Positions 1 through 9,812 are shown, counted from the stretch's first letter. The stretch: 64,000 nt of DNA from Chelatococcus sp. YT9 (GCF_018398315.1 NZ_JAHBRW010000003.1:211902-275901), one strand, 5' to 3'. The notes: generated from the letters alone by a model not told the origin. Numbers and translations: made by a program.

Positions 1-471
1 TTCTGGAGCCATGAAAACCAGCTGCGTGTCAGTTTGACTGCGTATACGGGATCTCTTGCCCTCAATTTTGTAAGCGTTTGTAGTTTCATTATAGATAATA
101 TTTCCTAAGTTATCTAGATTTTGTATTAAGATGATGATTTGTTTAGTTAATTTAGACATGTCTAAGCTTACCTCCAAGAGCAGTCCTGGTGGTATTGGTA
201 ATCCTACGTCGGCGTATGTGCCGGAATTTGCGCCGCCTTTCGGCGCCGGGTGTCAAGCTTTCGCCTACTCCCGGGACGCACAGTCTACATTCGACGTGGA
301 GTGACTGATCAACGCAGTCATCTCTTCTATTTATATAATCTCATGCTTGAGAGTCGAGCCGCGAGTTCCCTCAAGTGGCTGCGGATAACGAGTCTCTTTG
401 GAGCTCGTTGTCCCAGAAGCAGCTCGTAGCCGAGTCATAATGATCGGCTACGCGTTGGGCAATGGTTCGGC
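1..471. other. No gene recognised (left edge)
   Basis: I find no convincing coding region here. The stretch is AT-richer than most of the window. The only structure I can point to is a 6-bp perfect hairpin (GCGCCG at 230-235, CGGCGC at 241-246) without a following T-run, so a terminator call would be weak. It lies downstream of the leftward gene that ends at 472. Confidence 0.4.
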
Positions 472-1053
472 CTATGACTTGCTTGCATCGTGAATAATGC
501 TGTAATCGAGCCCCAATTTTCCACGTCGCCAGCTGTTGACACTGTAGGTGGCGGCTTCAATCTGCACTTTCGCAATGTCATCGCGGTTTAACGGTTTCTG
601 CGTGAACTTGCCGCCTTTTGACAAAGTCTGCCATGCGTTGATCCCATCTGACCTGAGCCAGGTAGTGAAGCTCGACTTCCCCGCTAGACCAATGCGGATG
701 ACGCTGCGCATGACTGGTGGGACGTGCTCCTGCTTGCCGTCAACATAGCCCAGAATTGTTGGGTAGTTTCGAGGCGATAATCGCTTCGGTGGGGTAAACT
801 GCTGGAGCCAAGCGTCTTGCAGTTGGAGCATCGTGAGCATCGCATTCTCCACCGCAGCGAGGTGCTCATCTGCATTCAGGCTGGACCAGTCAGTCGGAGC
901 AAGCGCGTTCTTTCCGAACGTGTGCACAAGAGACGAATAGTATTGATCCGGGGAATTTTTGGCCTCTTCTTGCAACTTAGACGACCAATAAATGACCGCC
1001 TTCATATGATCATATTCTGCCGGCCGTTCTGAAAAATGACTATATATATACAT
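472..1053 (-). CDS. Hypothetical protein, 193 aa
   Basis: A 193-residue open frame starting at an ATG at 1053 with GAGG six bases upstream, a good ribosome-binding site. The protein is soluble-looking: no signal peptide, no membrane segment, and no cysteine. It is rich in Trp, Tyr and Ser. I do not recognise a family. It stands alone, pointing away from the rest of the region, with about 1.7 kb of non-coding or decayed DNA upstream. Its local base composition is AT-richer than the catabolic and tra genes, which fits recent acquisition. Function unknown. Confidence 0.6.
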   Translation of the reverse strand: MYIYSHFSERPAEYDHMKAVIYWSSKLQEEAKNSPDQYYSSLVHTFGKNALAPTDWSSLNADEHLAAVENAMLTMLQLQDAWLQQFTPPKRLSPRNYPTILGYVDGKQEHVPPVMRSVIRIGLAGKSSFTTWLRSDGINAWQTLSKGGKFTQKPLNRDDIAKVQIEAATYSVNSWRRGKLGLDYSIIHDASKS

Positions 1054-2756
1054 TTAATGCCTCTTTATTTTTAATATCCCGTTGTTCGGGCGCTGATATT
1101 ATCAAATGCAATATGATGACGAAGCAGTGCACAAACGCCTTGGCCTAAACGACCGCTGCGCATTAGAAACAGGTCTACATCAAATGCTTTGATGGATTTG
1201 AAGGAACCCCAGTGTTGTGGCGTGTCCCTACTGTCCATTTCCTGGACGGTGACGCGTTGTAGCAGCGCCCCCCTGGAATGTCAACAGGGTCTTAAATAAA
1301 AAGTAAGTAGTGACGTCTTGATGTCTGTAAACGTCTCAGCTTATGTGGAAGGTTTGTTGCGAACATAACAATAGTTTCCTGTACGTGAAAAATTGTTCAA
1401 GCAAACCGAGAGGTCCGAATTTGCAGAGCCGTGACACCATATGTTGCACGCACCAATTGTACGTAGAGGGCTGCTGCCGGTAATCCGTGTGGGCCGCAGG
1501 CGGTGAGGCATATTGGGACGAACAACGGTTTTGAAATAGGCCCACTAGCGACGATGTGGGTTGAGACGCGGACACGCAGTCGTCTGAATCAATCGCCAGC
1601 GAGGTTTTTGTTGCAGAATGAAGGCCTAGGGTCCGCCAACGCGTCGACGTCTAGGTAGTGGCAGGGAAGGGGATATGGTGGGTGCTACAATGACAACGAA
1701 TGACCCGCCGTGGGACCGCGGGATTCGTACGGAGGGTGGTGAAGTTATTTATTCGGCCAGAATGCCGAAGCCGCCTTGGCGGACCCGTGCTGCTCGGCAA
1801 TGCTGTTCATCTTCACAATGATTCCGTCGCCGTTTCGGGCCCGCTCTGGGTCAGTGCGCATAATAAGGACGTGGGGCGGGACTCTCTCCTCTACGTTGCG
1901 CTGGCGGCGGATTTCGATCTGCCGACCACATCTGAACGATGTCGTCTACGCTGGGCCGTTCCAAACGATAGTGCCCCTTTTTGCCAGTTACTCTGCTAGA
2001 TGCGTTCGGGTTCGTCGCACCGGAGGCGGCAGAGTGTCAGCCGTTTAGTCGCGCGTGGGGGCCGCCGCCGATTTCGTTGTAAGTGGCGTTGCAAGGAGCC
2101 TCCATTTTAAGCCGATGTTGAAGACGGGGTCATAGTCAAGCTACTGATCGTTGGATCTTTTCGGGTTATCCGAGCTCCTGCGCATGTCCCTATCCCATCC
2201 ATTCCGGACTGCCGGCGAAGTGTTGATCCTCGCCGTTCAGGGGCTTATCGACCACGGGTCGCTTATGTGTTTTTCACCGACAGGCGCATGGTTAAAAAGC
2301 GTAAGAAAGATGGGTAAGCCTCGGTCAGCTCCACAGACTCTTCAAGGACACGTTCACGAGCGAGCGACGGGTGGGGGACGACAGTCCTATTCCGAAGGCA
2401 TTGCTACGCCAGACGTTAAAGAGGCGCTCGTCGCGGCGTCATTGCGATTTGTGGCGTAGCCTTGTGTGTGGGCCAACAATCGCCACGGCTAAGCGAAAAC
2501 CCGCCAAGCGGGGGAACGCCCTGGCGGGTTGGGGAGATGAATCAGAGTTTCTATCCGTCGGCTCGGAGATCGACGCTTTCTTCTAATCTATGGCAGCGGG
2601 AACGTCGGCGTCAAGCATCGACCCCTTAGTCGAAATCCTCGTTTGCCACGCTGGTTAACGGTCGCTAAAACCATCAGAATTGACTTAGGCGGTGCCGTGT
2701 TCGATGGGGGTCAGGCACGGGTAGCGACATCGATCGGGCAGGTTTGGGGACCGGGT
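1054..2756. other. 1.7 kb without a supported gene
   Basis: Several frames of 60-100 codons are open on both strands, but none shows a recognisable family, a consistent codon pattern or a good start site, so I leave them uncalled. The stretch includes an 8-bp inverted repeat (ACCCGCCA 2499-2506, TGGCGGGT 2522-2529) that could be a terminator, though no T-run follows. It is probably decayed accessory DNA next to the insertion sequence at 3142. Confidence 0.4.
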
Positions 2757-3053
2757 ATGGGGGACTATCCAGATGTGCGCGCTGATGGCGCGAACATAGA
2801 AATCGAGCTTGAACGGGGATTTAAGCTTGTCGCGTATGTCGGCGATCCCAAGGTTGCGGCCTTGCTCGAGGAACTCTGGAGCTTGAGGAATAGCTCACCA
2901 GTCCGCATAGCACGCTTGAAAAAGCATTTTCGTCAGACTGCGCCCAGAATACCGCAAGACCGAGAACTCACCGAGCTCCTCGTTAAGCTGCGGCGACAGA
3001 TCGATGATTTCGAGGCATCCATGGAAGCGCCTAGGCCAAAACAGCGCCGTTGA
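2757..3053 (+). CDS. Small hypothetical protein, paralogue of 59215-59508
   Basis: A 98-residue protein when started at the ATG at 2757. The frame is open further upstream, to an alternative start at 2643. I chose 2757 because from there the N-terminus (MGDYPDVRADGA, then IEIEL) matches the start of the protein at 59215 (MGSYPYVRADGA, IEIEL). The similarity continues through VAYVGDPKVAALLEELWSL versus VAYAGDPNVAASLEELCSL. The protein is charged, with no signal peptide. The C-terminal third is rich in Arg and Lys. I do not know the family. The IS3 element at 3142 begins 89 bp downstream. Confidence 0.55.
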   Translation: MGDYPDVRADGANIEIELERGFKLVAYVGDPKVAALLEELWSLRNSSPVRIARLKKHFRQTAPRIPQDRELTELLVKLRRQIDDFEASMEAPRPKQRR

Positions 3054-3203
3054 AGCCAAGTTCCAGCTGTGGCACTTTCTCGCGATGGACGCTAAGATCA
3101 CACCATTCCCCTTCAACTCGTCCGCTAGGAATCGGGCGCTCTGACCTGAGACCCTGATCTTCCTCCAGATTTGAGTAGAGTCCGTCACTCACGGAGACGG
3201 ACG

Positions 3204-3470
3204 ATGCGCCCCTCACGATTCACGGAAGAGCAGATCATCGGGATGCTGAAGGAGCAGGAGGCTGGAGCTGCGACGGCGGATGTCTGCCGCAAGCACGGCA
3301 TCTCCTCGGCGACCTTCTACAAGTTCAAGGCGAAGTATGGCGGGATGGACGTGTCGGATGCGCGTCGGCTGAAGACCCTCGAGGATGAGAACGCCCGCCT
3401 CAAGAAGCTGCTCGCCGAGCAGATGCTCGACAACGCGATCCTGAAGGATGTTGCCGCAAAAAAATGGTGA
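3204..3470 (+). CDS. IS3-family transposase OrfA
   Basis: An 88-residue DNA-binding subunit of the IS3 transposase. The N-terminal half is a helix-turn-helix ([16 protein letters not shown], then [21 protein letters not shown]). It is followed by a Leu/Lys-rich coiled coil ([12 protein letters not shown]) used for multimerisation. I chose the ATG at 3204 because GGAGACGG precedes it. The frame ends at a TGA that overlaps the ATG of OrfB within a run of seven A (3458-3464). This is the usual site for -1 ribosomal frameshifting that produces the OrfAB fusion transposase. Confidence 0.9.
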   Translation: MRPSRFTEEQIIGMLKEQEAGAATADVCRKHGISSATFYKFKAKYGGMDVSDARRLKTLEDENARLKKLLAEQMLDNAILKDVAAKKW

Positions 3471-4303
3471 CGCCCGATGCGAAGCGGAAGGCGCTGGCTC
3501 ATGCCTGCACGGTGCATGCAGTGAGCCAGCGTCGGGCGTGCCTGGCCTTGACGATCGACCGCTCGACGGTGCGCTACATGAGCACCCGGCCGGACGATGC
3601 GCTGTTGCGCGAGGCGATGAAGGCCGTGGCGGCGGAGCGCCGGCGGTTCGGCTACCGCAGGATCCACATCATGCTGGGCCGCCAGGGCATCGTGATGAAC
3701 CAGAAGAAGCTGCGGCGGCTCTATCGCGAGGAGAAGCTGCAGGTGCGCCGGCGCGGCGGCCGCAAAAGGGCACTGGGCACGCGCAGGCCCATGCTCGTGC
3801 CTGATCGGGCCAATGCGCGCTGGAGCCTCGATTTTCTCTCCGACACGATCTCGGACGGTCGCCGCTTCAGGGTGCTCGCCATCGTCGACGACTACACGCG
3901 CGAGTGCCTGGCACTCGTCGCCGACACCTCGCTCTCGGGCCTGCGCGTGGCTCGCGAACTGGATGGTGTCATTCGCCTGCGCGGTCGGCCGGGGACGATC
4001 GTGTCCGACAACGGCACCGAGTTCACCTCGATGGCGATCCTGCGCTGGTGCCAGGAGACCGGCGTCGAGTGGCACTACATCGCCCCCGGCAAGCCGACGC
4101 AGAATGCCTTCGTCGAGAGCTTCAACGGACGCTTCCGGGACGAGTGTCTCAACGACACGCTGTTCTCGACGCTCGTCGAGGCCCGCAGCGCCATCACCTC
4201 ATGGAAGGAGGACTACAACCGCCACAGACCCCACTCGGCCCTCGGCAACATCACGCCCGCCGAGTTCGCCCTAAAATCCACGCTGGAAAAACAGGCTGCA
4301 TGA
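3464..4303 (+). CDS. IS3-family transposase OrfB (DDE integrase)
   Basis: A 279-residue catalytic subunit. The N-terminal part has the helical region typical of the family ([17 protein letters not shown]). The integrase core carries the DDE triad: Asp in WSLDFLSDT, Asp in [10 protein letters not shown], and Glu in [16 protein letters not shown]. The C-terminus ([18 protein letters not shown]) is also family-typical. Length and motifs are complete, so the element may be active. It overlaps OrfA by seven bases and is probably made both alone and as a frameshift fusion. Confidence 0.92.
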   Translation: MVTPDAKRKALAHACTVHAVSQRRACLALTIDRSTVRYMSTRPDDALLREAMKAVAAERRRFGYRRIHIMLGRQGIVMNQKKLRRLYREEKLQVRRRGGRKRALGTRRPMLVPDRANARWSLDFLSDTISDGRRFRVLAIVDDYTRECLALVADTSLSGLRVARELDGVIRLRGRPGTIVSDNGTEFTSMAILRWCQETGVEWHYIAPGKPTQNAFVESFNGRFRDECLNDTLFSTLVEARSAITSWKEDYNRHRPHSALGNITPAEFALKSTLEKQAA

Positions 4304-4400
4304 GGCCAGAAACGAAACCCAGGACTCTCACTCGGATTGGAGGAGAAAAGGGTCTCAGGTCACATGCAAAGTCCGATCTAAGGTGTAGATTTGTCCTATC

Positions 4401-6131
4401 TCACTGCTTTCCTGCTGTAGCGGGGCGCAATTTATCGGACTTGCCAATTTCGTCGAGGATCGATTGTGAGATTTTTTCTCCAATCATCAAGACCGGTAGA
4501 TGCGTATTTGCGCTGATCACGGTCGGCATGATCGAGGCGTCCGCCACTCTTAGATTCGCCACCCCATATACTTTGCCATCGGAGTCGACGACCGCCATTG
4601 GATCTTCCTTTCCCCCCATCTTGCACGTGCCAGAAACGTGATGCACGGCTGCGGAATGCTTAAGGATAAGGTCCTCGCGGGCTGCCTTATCGCGGATGAG
4701 AGTTTCAAGATCGACGAGTTGTCTGCGCAATAGGAACCTTCTCAAGCCGCCGAATGGCACATCGAAGAGGAGGTTAATTACTCCGCTCTTCAGCCAGTTC
4801 ATAAAGCTAGGCGTATTGAGCTTATTTGCGCGACCGCCAGGTGGCATGAAAGCTTCATTGGCAACTTTCCTTACCCGCGGGCTCGCAAGAATTGATGCAA
4901 CACGCTTCAGGCCATCGATCATCCTTTCCAGATCACGCTTATCTGAGAGCAGCCGGTTCCTAACAAGCGGAGCCGCGTTGGGATCAGCGCTCTTCAGTTC
5001 GACAGAGCCAAGAGAAAAGGGCTTGTAAACAAGAAGCGTAAGGGCCCCGATCCGCCACCCCAGCGGGTGCCAGGAAGTACGGCTCGAGGAAAAAATCTGC
5101 ATGTCCCCGGGCGGACAATCCTGAACGCCGGACGAATATCTCAGGATCGATGTCGCCCAGCACGTGGTGCGCGACACGTCGTGCTTCGAGGAGCGGGGCA
5201 GGTGGACCGCGACGTGGATACCGGGATGGTTGTTGAGGTTTTGGCCCACGCCGGCGCGGTCGACAACTGCCACGATACCGACCCTTCGCAGACTTTCGGA
5301 AGGACCAATGCCCGACCGCAACATCAACGCCGGGGATTGAATTGCTCCAGCGCACAGAATTGTCTCTCTGGCCCGGTGGATTTCGCTTGTTTCATTTTTG
5401 GTCGCTTTGACGCCAGTAACAGTGCTGCCCGACAGGAGAAGCGTCTCAGCATATGTGTCGGTCAAGATCGTGAGGTTTGGACGCCTTCTGACTTCGGCGG
5501 TCAGGTAACCGTTGGCGGCGGAAATGCGGTCGGTCGCAGTGTTGCTCAAAGGGACTGCCGAGACGCAATCTCCGAAGTATGCGTTCATATCCTCATGGAA
5601 CTCATACCCCGCCGCCTGAGCCTCCTGAGCAAAAGCTTCTCCAAAAGGTGGCCAGGACGAACGCGGCGCCCTGCGTATGGGAATTGGTCCATCATTGCCG
5701 TGCATTGGAGAACGGAAGTCTGTGTCGGTTTCGAGACGATTGAAATATGGAAGGACCGAATCCCAGCCCCAGCCTTCCGCGCCAAGGCGCTCCCATTCGT
5801 CATAGTCGGCAGGCAACCCGCGTTGCGCCATCATTCCGTTGATGGTCGAACTACCGCCCATCACTCTTCCCTGCGAATAAAGGCGCGTGTAGACGGGCCG
5901 GCCATTCCCCACGTCGGGGCCGACTTCTGCCAAAAGGTTCTTCCAACCAAAATCGGGATTGCTGGAAGCCGAGGGGAACGGGTTACGCACCGATGCCGGC
6001 TCCTGTCCGGGGAGTAAATCCATTCCTGCTTCCAGGAGTAGTACCCTCACCTTCGGGTTGGCCGAAAGCCTTGCTGCCACCACACAACCCGCGGCGCCGG
6101 CGCCGACGATAAGGTAGTCAAATTCCGCCAT
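4401..6131 (-). CDS. GMC-family FAD oxidoreductase (choline dehydrogenase-like)
   Basis: A 576-residue flavoenzyme that would oxidise an alcohol to an aldehyde or ketone. The N-terminus has the FAD dinucleotide motif GAGAAGCVVAARLS (from about residue 8). The GMC signature follows (GRVMGGSSTINGMM). The C-terminal active site has the catalytic His in HHVSGTCKMG and the closing motif SANTHLPVLMIGEK. I chose the ATG at 6131 rather than the longer frame to 6224, because the extension would overlap the upstream aldolase and lacks family similarity. It is the last gene of a leftward run: amidohydrolase, aldolase, GMC enzyme. The gap to the aldolase is 37 bp, so co-transcription is likely. The true substrate is unknown. 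Confidence 0.88.
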   Translation of the reverse strand: MAEFDYLIVGAGAAGCVVAARLSANPKVRVLLLEAGMDLLPGQEPASVRNPFPSASSNPDFGWKNLLAEVGPDVGNGRPVYTRLYSQGRVMGGSSTINGMMAQRGLPADYDEWERLGAEGWGWDSVLPYFNRLETDTDFRSPMHGNDGPIPIRRAPRSSWPPFGEAFAQEAQAAGYEFHEDMNAYFGDCVSAVPLSNTATDRISAANGYLTAEVRRRPNLTILTDTYAETLLLSGSTVTGVKATKNETSEIHRARETILCAGAIQSPALMLRSGIGPSESLRRVGIVAVVDRAGVGQNLNNHPGIHVAVHLPRSSKHDVSRTTCWATSILRYSSGVQDCPPGDMQIFSSSRTSWHPLGWRIGALTLLVYKPFSLGSVELKSADPNAAPLVRNRLLSDKRDLERMIDGLKRVASILASPRVRKVANEAFMPPGGRANKLNTPSFMNWLKSGVINLLFDVPFGGLRRFLLRRQLVDLETLIRDKAAREDLILKHSAAVHHVSGTCKMGGKEDPMAVVDSDGKVYGVANLRVADASIMPTVISANTHLPVLMIGEKISQSILDEIGKSDKLRPATAGKQ

Positions 6132-6168
6132 GTTTCTCAGACCCTGTTCGCTGCTTGCGTGAAAGTCG

Positions 6169-6993
6169 TCAACCGCCCTGGTGGCGGGCGATGATCGATC
6201 GCAGCATGTCCGACCCTTGCGCATAACCCGACACGATGACCTTTGTATCGGAAGAATAGGTCAACCAGCGCATACCCCGAGCGACCATGTCGCTGGCATC
6301 TTCCTGCGAATAGCAGCCCGCGCCGGGGGCAACGCCGTATTTCGCGCAGGTGGACGCAACCTTGTCGACCGCGGCGAGCACTTTTGGATGGCGGATCTCC
6401 AACGGTGCGCCATAGGAGGTGGACAGGTCGCTGCGCCCGACCTCGACGACATCGATTCCGCCGACTGACAAAATATCGTCGAGCATGTCGATCGCCTCGG
6501 CGCTTTCAACCTGGATCGCCAACAATGTGTTGGCGTCCAGATGCTCTCTCACTTCGACCGCCTTGAGCGAAGCGGGCAACGCGTAGTCCGACAAAGGGCC
6601 ATTCAACCCGAATGCGCCTCGACCCCCCAATGGAGGATATTTCAGGTTGTGTGCGAGGCGGCTTGCATCCTCTCCGCTCCTAACATCTGGATAAAGAAGC
6701 CCGGCGGCGCCGATGTCGAGCATTCGCTGGGCGACGCCGTGAGATTGCTCGTAAGGCCTCAGGATCGGATCGAGCCCGCAGGCTCGGGCCATGTCACAGA
6801 AATCACTCAGTGTTTCCCACGAATAGCCGGAGTGCGTGGTATCGATAAAGGCAAAATCGTAGCCGGTCCCAGCTAGTATTCGCATCATGGCAGGATTTCG
6901 AACAAATCCGATATAGGCTCCGATCGCAAACCCCCCGGACGCCAGCGAAGCCTTCATTCCGTTTGTCTTGAGGCCATTGTCTTGGGCGACCAT
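6169..6993 (-). CDS. HpcH/HpaI-type aldolase
   Basis: A 274-residue class II (metal-dependent) aldolase of the HpcH/HpaI/citrate-lyase family, which cleaves 2-keto-acid aldols to pyruvate or a related keto acid plus an aldehyde. Supporting motifs are FAFIDTTHSGYSWETL near the N-terminus (usual form D-x-EH), LLAIQVESAEAIDMLDDIL (metal-binding Glu), and VEVGRSDLS (the usual family form is a G-x-x-DL loop). The start at 6993 follows GGAG with an 8-base spacer. A much longer frame to 7236 exists but would overlap the upstream amidohydrolase. It sits in the leftward operon with that amidohydrolase and the GMC enzyme. The divergently transcribed aldehyde dehydrogenase could take the aldehyde product. 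Confidence 0.85.
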   Translation of the reverse strand: MVAQDNGLKTNGMKASLASGGFAIGAYIGFVRNPAMMRILAGTGYDFAFIDTTHSGYSWETLSDFCDMARACGLDPILRPYEQSHGVAQRMLDIGAAGLLYPDVRSGEDASRLAHNLKYPPLGGRGAFGLNGPLSDYALPASLKAVEVREHLDANTLLAIQVESAEAIDMLDDILSVGGIDVVEVGRSDLSTSYGAPLEIRHPKVLAAVDKVASTCAKYGVAPGAGCYSQEDASDMVARGMRWLTYSSDTKVIVSGYAQGSDMLRSIIARHQGG

Positions 6994-7088
6994 CGCTCTT
7001 ACTCCGTTTGGCCCACGACGGCGTGGGTTGATGTTGGCCCCGACCAGTTCTTGCCACGATTCAAGCAACGGCGGGCAGTGTTCCAAAT

Positions 7089-7919
7089 TTACCCGATCGG
7101 CCAGCGGCATGCCTTGGCTGCGGCCTTGCCCAGGATCCACTCCTTGTCCGTCGGTGTCAGGAAATCGAGCGCCTCGGTGAAAAGCCGCAGGTTGTCGTCG
7201 TAGCCCCACAGGAGGCGTGTAGCATCGCTTCCCCAAAGCATACGCTCCGGTCCGAAGCCATCATATATTCGCTTCAAGGGTTCATGCAGGCTGGGGAAAG
7301 GATAGGGCTTGCTCGAAAAGGACGGCAGTGAAGAAACCTTGATGGCTACGTTCGGGTAACGCGCGAGGGCCAATGTCTCATCAAGATCGTTCCAGATCTT
7401 GTCCTCCCCCAGACCCCATGGTTGACGGCCAGAATGATCGATGATCAGTCGCATGTCGGGATGACGCTCAAGAATAGGCACGTAGAGCCCCATCTTGCCG
7501 GGCGCGGCCGACATGAATGGAAGATCGTGTTCAGTCAATTCGCGCCACAGCCAGTCCAGACTTCCGTCGACGAGCGGGGTCGTGTCGGCGAGGAAGTAAC
7601 GCCTGATCCCGAGCATGCCGTCCCGCCGCCAATTTGAAAGGTCGCGAGACGCGTCCGGATCGTCGAAGTCGAATTGGCCCATCACTGCGAACCGGTCAGG
7701 GTACCGCCGGGCGGCTTCGATTGCGTAGCCATTCCGGGTTGGCCCGGTCTTGAAAAGCAGTCCAATGGGTACCAAGATCGCGCGGTCTACTCCGGCTTGG
7801 TCCATCGTTTCCAGCGCTTGCTCCGCCGTGAACCCGCGGCGATGCCGCTTCGCGAATTCGGGTGGCGTTGGATATTCGGGTGTGTCGACCCAACAATGTA
7901 TCTGGGCATCAATAATCAA
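7089..7919 (-). CDS. Amidohydrolase family 2 (TIM-barrel) protein, copy 1
   Basis: A 276-residue protein of the amidohydrolase_2 family, the fold that includes lactonases, hydrolases and metal-dependent decarboxylases of aromatic and alicyclic acids. The N-terminal metal motif is DAQIHCW, with Gln where many members have the first His of H-x-H. Later ligand candidates are the His in RLIIDHSGRQPW and the Asp in LWGSDATRL near residue 235. The start is a TTG at 7919 behind GGGAGG. It is closely similar to the protein at 18019-18843 (same motifs, same TTG start, same end KAAAKACRW versus RSAAKACRW). It heads the leftward operon with aldolase and GMC oxidoreductase. Confidence 0.85.
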   Translation of the reverse strand: MIIDAQIHCWVDTPEYPTPPEFAKRHRRGFTAEQALETMDQAGVDRAILVPIGLLFKTGPTRNGYAIEAARRYPDRFAVMGQFDFDDPDASRDLSNWRRDGMLGIRRYFLADTTPLVDGSLDWLWRELTEHDLPFMSAAPGKMGLYVPILERHPDMRLIIDHSGRQPWGLGEDKIWNDLDETLALARYPNVAIKVSSLPSFSSKPYPFPSLHEPLKRIYDGFGPERMLWGSDATRLLWGYDDNLRLFTEALDFLTPTDKEWILGKAAAKACRWPIG

Positions 7920-8229
7920 GGGGGGCCTCCCAACCCAGGGTCAAAAATCTGGCGATATGCCAACGCCAGAGCACGGAAATGCGTCGCAAACGAGCAGCGA
8001 CGCCTTCTATCCTCAACTAACAATGAACTCATCCCCCCCCGATGTCGAATTCGAAATCTCGACAATCGGCTATGCCGGAATTGTATCGGGGGTGACGCCC
8101 GCTGAAAATATAGTGCAAGCCGATATAGCGAAACAGGCTCTTGAGCATGCCTCGTCGACCGGTAGGGGGTCCTTCTCACCTCTGCGCCCGTGGCACGCGA
8201 CTAGACCATTGTCAGAAAGGCGGCAGCAC

Positions 8230-9702
8230 ATGCAGCGCTATGCGATGTTCATCGATGGAAAGTGGGTGGGACCCTCGACCAAAAACTACTTTCCCTCCGA
8301 CAACCCGTACACCGGCGAGGCTTGGGCAAACATTCCGCACGCATCGACCGATGACGTCGGCATGGCGGTCGAAGCGGCGGAGGCAGCTTTCGACGCGTGG
8401 AGTGGGCTGCGGCCGACAGCACGCGGCAAGCTGCTGGTCAGACTCGCGGAACTCATCGAACAGAATGCCGAATACCTGGCCGAAATCGAAGTGAGAGACA
8501 ATGGAAAGCTCTATGCCGAGATGCATGCCCAGGTCAGGTACATGGCGGAATGGTACAGATATTACGGAGGCTTCGCCGACAAGATCGAAGGAGCCGTCAT
8601 GCCGATCGATAAACCTGATATGTTCAATTACACGCGCTATGAGCCGCTAGGCGTGGTGGCGATGATCACGCCGTGGAATTCACCTTTGCTGCTCCTGACA
8701 TGGAAGCTTGCCGCGGCTTTGGCGGCCGGCAACACAGCGGTCATAAAGCCCTCCGAATTCACGTCCGCCTCGACACTCGAGTTCATGCGTCTATTTGAAC
8801 GTGCAGGCTTCCCCGGCGGCGTGGTCAATGTCGTTACTGGATACGGCCAGGACGTAGGGGCCGCACTGGTTGCGCATCCAAAGATCGCCAAGGTTGCATT
8901 CACCGGGTCCGATTTCGGCGGCCAGAAGGTCTACGAATCCGCCGCCAGGGGCCTAAAGCACGTGTCGTTGGAACTTGGCGGCAAATCGCCGAACATCGTT
9001 TTCGAAGATGCCGACCTGGAAGCGGCTGTGATGGGCGCGATATCCGGCATCTTCGCGGCGACAGGCCAGACCTGCATCGCAGGATCACGGCTGCTGCTGC
9101 ACGAATCCATCCATGACAGGTTCATGCGCCGCCTGATCGAGGTGGCGGGCGCGGCGCGCATTGGCGACCCGATGTTGCCGGAGACCAATGTCGGTCCCGT
9201 CACGACGCAGCCGCAATATCAGAAGGTTCTGGACTATATCGCCATTGCCGAACGTGAGGGCGCCAAACTTGTGCTCGGAGGCAAGCCTTATGTTGGCGAC
9301 GGCGCGGCTGGAAACCAGTTTGTCCAACCGACGATCTTCACCGGTGTGAGTAATGAAATGCGGATCGCGCAGGAGGAGGTCTTTGGTCCCGTCTTGGCGG
9401 TCATACCGTTTTCAGAGGAGGGCGAGGCTGTGCGAATCGCCAATTCTGTCCAATACGGACTGGCTGCCGGTGTCTGGACAAGCAATATGGGCCGGGCGCT
9501 AAGGATGGCTGAGAAGCTGAAAGTGGGGACTGTCTGGATAAATACTTATAGGGCCGTAAGCTATATGTCACCTTTCGGGGGCGTCAAACACAGCGGAATA
9601 GGGCGCGAAAGCGGCATCGATGGGATCAAGGAATATCTTCAGACCAAATCTGTCTGGATCGCATCCAACTCGTCAGTAGCCAATCCATTCATCATTCGAT
9701 AG
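8230..9702 (+). CDS. NAD(P)-dependent aldehyde dehydrogenase
   Basis: A 490-residue aldehyde dehydrogenase. Motifs in order: GVVAMITPWNSPLLLLTWK, KPSEFTSAS, FTGSDFGGQKV (cofactor loop), general base Glu in SLELGGKSPN, catalytic Cys in GQTCIAGSRLLL, and the C-terminal FGGVKHSGIGRE. The frame is open upstream to 7750, but family similarity starts at MQRYAMFIDGKW, so I chose the ATG at 8230 behind AGAAAGG. It is divergent from the amidohydrolase-aldolase-GMC operon and probably oxidises an aldehyde made by the aldolase or the GMC enzyme. The 310-bp gap between the divergent genes would hold both promoters. Confidence 0.92.
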   Translation: MQRYAMFIDGKWVGPSTKNYFPSDNPYTGEAWANIPHASTDDVGMAVEAAEAAFDAWSGLRPTARGKLLVRLAELIEQNAEYLAEIEVRDNGKLYAEMHAQVRYMAEWYRYYGGFADKIEGAVMPIDKPDMFNYTRYEPLGVVAMITPWNSPLLLLTWKLAAALAAGNTAVIKPSEFTSASTLEFMRLFERAGFPGGVVNVVTGYGQDVGAALVAHPKIAKVAFTGSDFGGQKVYESAARGLKHVSLELGGKSPNIVFEDADLEAAVMGAISGIFAATGQTCIAGSRLLLHESIHDRFMRRLIEVAGAARIGDPMLPETNVGPVTTQPQYQKVLDYIAIAEREGAKLVLGGKPYVGDGAAGNQFVQPTIFTGVSNEMRIAQEEVFGPVLAVIPFSEEGEAVRIANSVQYGLAAGVWTSNMGRALRMAEKLKVGTVWINTYRAVSYMSPFGGVKHSGIGRESGIDGIKEYLQTKSVWIASNSSVANPFIIR

Positions 9703-9782
9703 CGCGACGATCAAGATGTAGTCTTCGGTCAGAGGGCTGAGCGGATATTGCACGGTCGGCCCGGCGAGTTGGGGTGGAGGAA

Positions 9783-9793
9783 CCCCCCCCCCC
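9783..9793 (+). repeat. Run of 11 C upstream of the LysR gene
   Basis: Eleven consecutive C residues lie 7 bp before the ribosome-binding site (AGGGAGG, 9801-9807) of the LysR-type gene, inside the aldehyde dehydrogenase-regulator gap. Such tracts slip during replication. This one sits where a length change would alter promoter or leader spacing rather than a reading frame. Assembly error is the alternative. Confidence 0.7.
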
Positions 9794-9812
9794 GGAAATC
9801 AGGGAGGAATTG

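Larger units (their letters stand above)
3142..4362 (+). mobile_element. IS3-family insertion sequence, complete (1221 bp)
   Basis: The element is bounded by imperfect terminal inverted repeats. The left end reads TGACCTGAGACCC (3142-3154) and the right end GGGTCTCAGGTCA (4350-4362). These 13 bases are a perfect match, and similarity continues inward through TCCTCCA-type sequence. It begins TG and ends CA as IS3 elements do. Two overlapping frames (3204-3470, 3464-4303) are intact. The flanking bases (GCTC before, CATG after) give no target duplication, so the two flanks were probably brought together by deletion or recombination after insertion. Confidence 0.9.

Noticed and set aside
230..246. 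Hairpin as an intrinsic terminator
   Set aside because: No T-run follows and the upstream transcript is uncertain.
3317..4075. Long leftward open frame opposite the IS3 OrfB
   Set aside because: This is a GC-rich antisense shadow: low-complexity Ala/His/Pro/Arg composition and no family features.
6994..7236. Long N-terminal extension of the HpcH/HpaI aldolase
   Set aside because: It overlaps the amidohydrolase gene and has no family similarity. GGAG precedes the ATG at 6993.
7750..8229. Open frame extending the aldehyde dehydrogenase by 160 codons
   Set aside because: The extension overlaps the divergent amidohydrolase, lacks family similarity and would place the start before the natural MQRYAMFIDGKW N-terminus. 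The ATG at 8230 has its own ribosome-binding site.
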